DNA of 18,144 nucleotides from DASUFH01 sp036274645 (GTDB lineage Bacteria > Acidobacteriota > Terriglobia > 20CM-2-55-15): contig DASUFH010000139.1 of NCBI GenBank assembly GCA_036274645.1, positions 1-18,144 of the forward strand. Reading direction: 5' to 3'. The notes beneath the pieces were generated by a model. That model was given only the letters and a program-made list of their open reading frames with translations. It searched no databases and had not been told where the DNA came from. This document shows, piece after piece, positions 15,867-18,144 of this stretch (the first letter of the stretch is position 1; the number at the start of each line of letters is the position of its first letter). The position numbers and the translations under genes were made by a program.

Positions 15867-16274
15867 CTATCCCCTGACGTTCGGTTTCTCCATTTCCTCG
15901 AGCATCGGCCGTAGTTGTTCGATCACTTCGTTTGCCATGAACCCCAACTGATGCGCCTTCACCACCACATCCCGAAGCAACGCTTTTAACTCGTCCTTGC
16001 GTTCCCGCACATTCCCACGCACCGTCCGCGCAGACACGCGCATCCCCATCCCGCGGTCACGTGTAAGCACCCCTTCACGTTCGAGCAGCGAATAAGCTTT
16101 CGAGACCGTCATAGGATTGATCTCGAGGTCCTGGGCGGTGTCGCGCACGGAAGGCAGAATGTCTCCGGCGGCCAGACGGCCGGAAGCGACCTGGAATTTC
16201 ACCTGTTCCATCAGTTGGCGATAGATCGGTGTCCCGGTGGATGGGAAGACATGAAAACGAAACCGGCTGTCCAT
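15867..16274 (-). CDS. GntR-family regulator, YtrA type
   Basis: The product is 135 residues from ATG 16274 (MDSRFRFHVFPSTGTPIYRQ). A winged helix-turn-helix fills about 12-78: PIYRQLMEQVKFQVASGRL, LPSVRDTAQDLEINPMTVSK (recognition helix region), AYSLLEREGVLTRDRGMGMRV. The C-terminal part is only about 55 residues and helical, with no ligand-binding FCD or UTRA domain, as in the short YtrA subfamily. That subfamily usually represses its own ABC transporter operon and is relieved by cell-wall or envelope stress. The next gene starts 2 bp after its stop. There is no Shine-Dalgarno; a perfect palindrome covers the start codon. The frame is open further upstream, and an in-frame ATG at 16298 would make the palindrome coding (MCIIVIIH), but the family normally begins near the residues chosen here. 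Confidence 0.88.
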   Translation of the reverse strand: MDSRFRFHVFPSTGTPIYRQLMEQVKFQVASGRLAAGDILPSVRDTAQDLEINPMTVSKAYSLLEREGVLTRDRGMGMRVSARTVRGNVRERKDELKALLRDVVVKAHQLGFMANEVIEQLRPMLEEMEKPNVRG

Positions 16275-16298
16275 GTGTATTATTACTATAATACACAT
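16273..16298. promoter_or_regulatory. Perfect 11-bp inverted repeat, probable GntR operator
   Basis: ATGTGTATTAT (16273-16283) and ATAATACACAT (16288-16298) are exact reverse complements separated by TACT. The site covers the gntR start codon and its likely -10 box. Size, AT-rich symmetry and position match an autoregulatory operator for a dimeric GntR protein. Confidence 0.8.
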
Positions 16299-16314
16299 AA
16301 ACGGGTGAGGTCCA
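16285..16314 (-). promoter_or_regulatory. Probable gntR-ABC operon promoter
   Basis: On the minus strand a -10 TATAGT (16285-16290) and a -35 TGGACC (16309-16314) are 18 nt apart. The -10 lies inside the palindrome and ends 10 nt before the ATG, so the transcript should start at or just before the start codon and be almost leaderless. A repressor bound here would block polymerase directly. Confidence 0.5.
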
Positions 16315-16425
16315 TGGCGCCACTGAAATGTTGCGCTCCATGAATCTGCATGAGCCGGGTTGTTTGGCGCGCAGACCTGTTCGACTGTCAGCGGGAGATC
16401 GCGCTGCTTGCGCGAATATCGGCGC

Positions 16426-18144
16426 TCACCGCTCTTCCACCTGCTCGGCGTCAGCATTCAGGGTTTCTTCGATAGCCATTTCCGGATTCGCTGCGACGTC
16501 ATCCAGAAAGCCTCCGGCCTGGATGCTCCATAGCTTTCGATACAGGCCCCCTTGTTGAATGAGCGACTGGTGTGTTCCTTCCGCCACGACTCGGCCATCT
16601 TCAACCACAATAATCCGGTCCATCTTCATGATCGTGGAGAGACGGTGGGCGATGACGACGACGGTTTTGCCGCGCATCAATACTTCGAGCGCGTCCTGAA
16701 TCAGCGCCTCAGACTCTGAATCCAGGTTGGACGTGGCCTCATCGAGGATGAGGATTGGAGCGTCCTTCAATATGGCGCGGGCAATGGCCACGCGCTGGCG
16801 TTCGCCGCCGGAGAGTTTGATCCCGCGTTCGCCGACATAGGTGTGGTAGCCATCTGGAAGAGCGGCGATGAATTCGTGGCAATGGGCCTTGCGGGCCGCA
16901 TCGAGAATGGCCTCGTCTCCGGCATCGCGCCTGCCGTAGCGGATGTTTTCCATCAGCGTGCGGTGGAACAGAATCGGCTCCTGCGGAACAAAACCCACCT
17001 TGTTCCAGAGACTGTCCTGAGTGACGTCCGCGAGGTTCTGTCCATCGATTCGGATTGCGCCGTCAGAAACATCGTAGAGACGCAGCAGAAGCTTGGTGAC
17101 TGTGGATTTGCCGGACCCGGAGGGTCCGAGCAGCGCAACTTTCTCGGCGGGCTGAATCCGCAGATGGAAGTTGCGCAGCACGGGATTGCCGGGCTGGAAT
17201 CGAAAGGTGATGTCATCCAGGGCAATCTCGCCGGCCGAGATCTCCAGGGGGCGGGCGCCGGCTTTGTCACGGATGTCGTGCGGCATGCGCAATATTTCGA
17301 TCATCTCGCCGGCGTCTGCGAACATGTCGTAGAAGCGGCGCAGTTCTCGATTGATGTTGAGGAGACGGTCGAATGTGCCGAAAAGATAGACCTGAATCAG
17401 GACGAAGTCGCCGACCGTAAGTCGTCCCTGCCGCCAGTACTGCAGCGCTCCGTACAGGAGCCCCACATTGATCCCGATCATCAGGAGTCCCTGAACGCCC
17501 CAGACGATCTCATCGGTAATCCACGATCGTTTGGTGGCCAGCCGCCACTGCTCTACCGTGCGAAGGAATCGCTGCTGCTCGTGTGAGGCGCCGGCGAACA
17601 GCTGGATGGTGGCATGGTTTCCGATCGCGTCCGCCAGCGCCGCAGTGTTGGCGCTGTCTGCCGCGGCGCGGGCGATGCGCACCGGCTGGCGGAGGCGGGC
17701 CATCAAAAGTTGAAACATGACAAAACCCAACACCCACAGGGCCATGATCCCCGCCAGCGGTGGATTCCGGTTGTACAACACGACCAGAACGCCGACCACG
17801 AACAGGGTGGCCGGAAAGAATTGCAGCATGATCGAATCGAGGATGGCTTCAAACGCGCGCGAAAACTTCGTCACTTTGTGAGTCAGGGATCCGGCGAAAT
17901 TCGAGCTGAAGAAGTGGTGCGAGTGGCGGATCAGATAACGAAACGTGGAGTCGAAGATGTCGGTCATGCCGTTCCATTCGACATACATCAACGAGAGGAC
18001 CTGAATCCGCCGCATCAGCCATCCAAGAAACGACGACAGCCCGAACAGAAAGATCACGAAGAGAAGATCCGAAGGCGTGGCGCCGCCGGATGAGGGGGTG
18101 GATAGCAGATTAAAGAACTGTCTCAGAAATAAGGGCGAAATGAT
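16426..18144 (-). CDS. ABC exporter, fused permease and ATPase (MsbA/ABCB-like), 5' end cut by the window
   Basis: The frame is open to the window edge; about 572 residues are visible and the true start lies outside. The GTG at 18057 is internal. The N-terminal part is an ABC transmembrane type-1 domain, with hydrophobic helices (e.g. DLLFVIFLFGLSSFLGWLM, FPATLFVVGVLVVLYN, IMALWVLGFVMFQLLMARL, LLMIGINVGLLYGAL) and the coupling-region phrase NHATIQLFAGASHEQQRFL. The ATPase domain follows: GPSGSGKST (Walker A), FVPQEPILFH (Q-loop), IKLSGGERQRVAIARAI (signature), ILILDEATSNLDSES (Walker B and D-loop), VIAHRLSTI (H-loop). All catalytic residues are intact. The family exports lipids, peptides or drugs as a dimer; the substrate cannot be told. 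The acidic C-terminal tail (about 30 residues, ending EQVEER) is extra to the ATPase domain. The 151-bp gap to gntR holds only that gene's promoter and operator. Confidence 0.93.
   Translation of the reverse strand: MISPLFLRQFFNLLSTPSSGGATPSDLLFVIFLFGLSSFLGWLMRRIQVLSLMYVEWNGMTDIFDSTFRYLIRHSHHFFSSNFAGSLTHKVTKFSRAFEAILDSIMLQFFPATLFVVGVLVVLYNRNPPLAGIMALWVLGFVMFQLLMARLRQPVRIARAAADSANTAALADAIGNHATIQLFAGASHEQQRFLRTVEQWRLATKRSWITDEIVWGVQGLLMIGINVGLLYGALQYWRQGRLTVGDFVLIQVYLFGTFDRLLNINRELRRFYDMFADAGEMIEILRMPHDIRDKAGARPLEISAGEIALDDITFRFQPGNPVLRNFHLRIQPAEKVALLGPSGSGKSTVTKLLLRLYDVSDGAIRIDGQNLADVTQDSLWNKVGFVPQEPILFHRTLMENIRYGRRDAGDEAILDAARKAHCHEFIAALPDGYHTYVGERGIKLSGGERQRVAIARAILKDAPILILDEATSNLDSESEALIQDALEVLMRGKTVVVIAHRLSTIMKMDRIIVVEDGRVVAEGTHQSLIQQGGLYRKLWSIQAGGFLDDVAANPEMAIEETLNADAEQVEER

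Noticed and set aside
16275..16457. Longer N-terminus for the GntR regulator
   Set aside because: It would run through the promoter, the operator palindrome and the end of the ABC exporter gene; the family begins near the PIYRQ segment.
16843..17586. Plus-strand open frame of 247 codons opposite the ABC exporter
   Set aside because: It is antisense to the intact ATPase domain and has no recognisable features.

Overview
The window is GC-rich bacterial chromosomal DNA with densely packed genes on both strands. No tRNA, rRNA, insertion sequence, integrase or CRISPR array was seen. The gene mix points to the Acidobacteriota (Vicinamibacteria- or Solibacter-like). It includes several secreted carboxypeptidase-regulatory-like (CarboxypepD_reg) proteins without any peptidase, a DUF6152 protein starting its mature part with AHHS, a DUF8021-like protein, a soluble-type PQQ sugar dehydrogenase, and a pilin-like domain of the INxAEVTY type. 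That assignment is inferred from family distribution, not from a marker gene.

Left part (1-2895): the 3' end of a DUF8021/NTF2-like gene runs toward a minus-strand secreted two-domain beta-sandwich protein. Next is the wreck of a SAM-dependent methyltransferase gene whose central core has been deleted. It is divergent from an intact DUF6152 gene. A self-complementary ATTATAAT lies between the two and could serve as a -10 box in both directions.

Middle-left (3065-9134): four plus-strand genes for envelope or secreted proteins. They are a 1015-residue and a 489-residue beta-sandwich repeat protein, a small outer-membrane beta-barrel, and a two-helix membrane protein carrying a pilin-like globular domain. 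The 1015-residue protein appears to hold two copies of a roughly 430-residue unit that its 489-residue neighbour carries once.

Middle (9271-13590): an NAD(P)-dependent succinate-semialdehyde-type aldehyde dehydrogenase and a PQQ-dependent sugar dehydrogenase lie in tandem on the minus strand. They are separated by a good terminator-like hairpin. A 460-residue beta-sandwich protein is divergent from the sugar dehydrogenase.

Right part (13626-18144, all minus strand): a compact operon of a short YtrA-type GntR regulator, an ABC ATPase and a large polytopic permease, with a 2-bp gap and an 8-bp overlap. A perfect 11-bp inverted repeat covers the regulator's start codon and promoter, a strong sign of autoregulation. 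A separate MsbA-like ABC exporter gene, cut by the window edge, lies upstream of the operon.

No complete new defence or mobile system was found. The most interesting items are the duplicated multi-sandwich proteins, the pilin-like domain on a non-pilin membrane anchor, the deleted methyltransferase with its shared symmetric promoter, and the operator that overlaps the gntR start codon.
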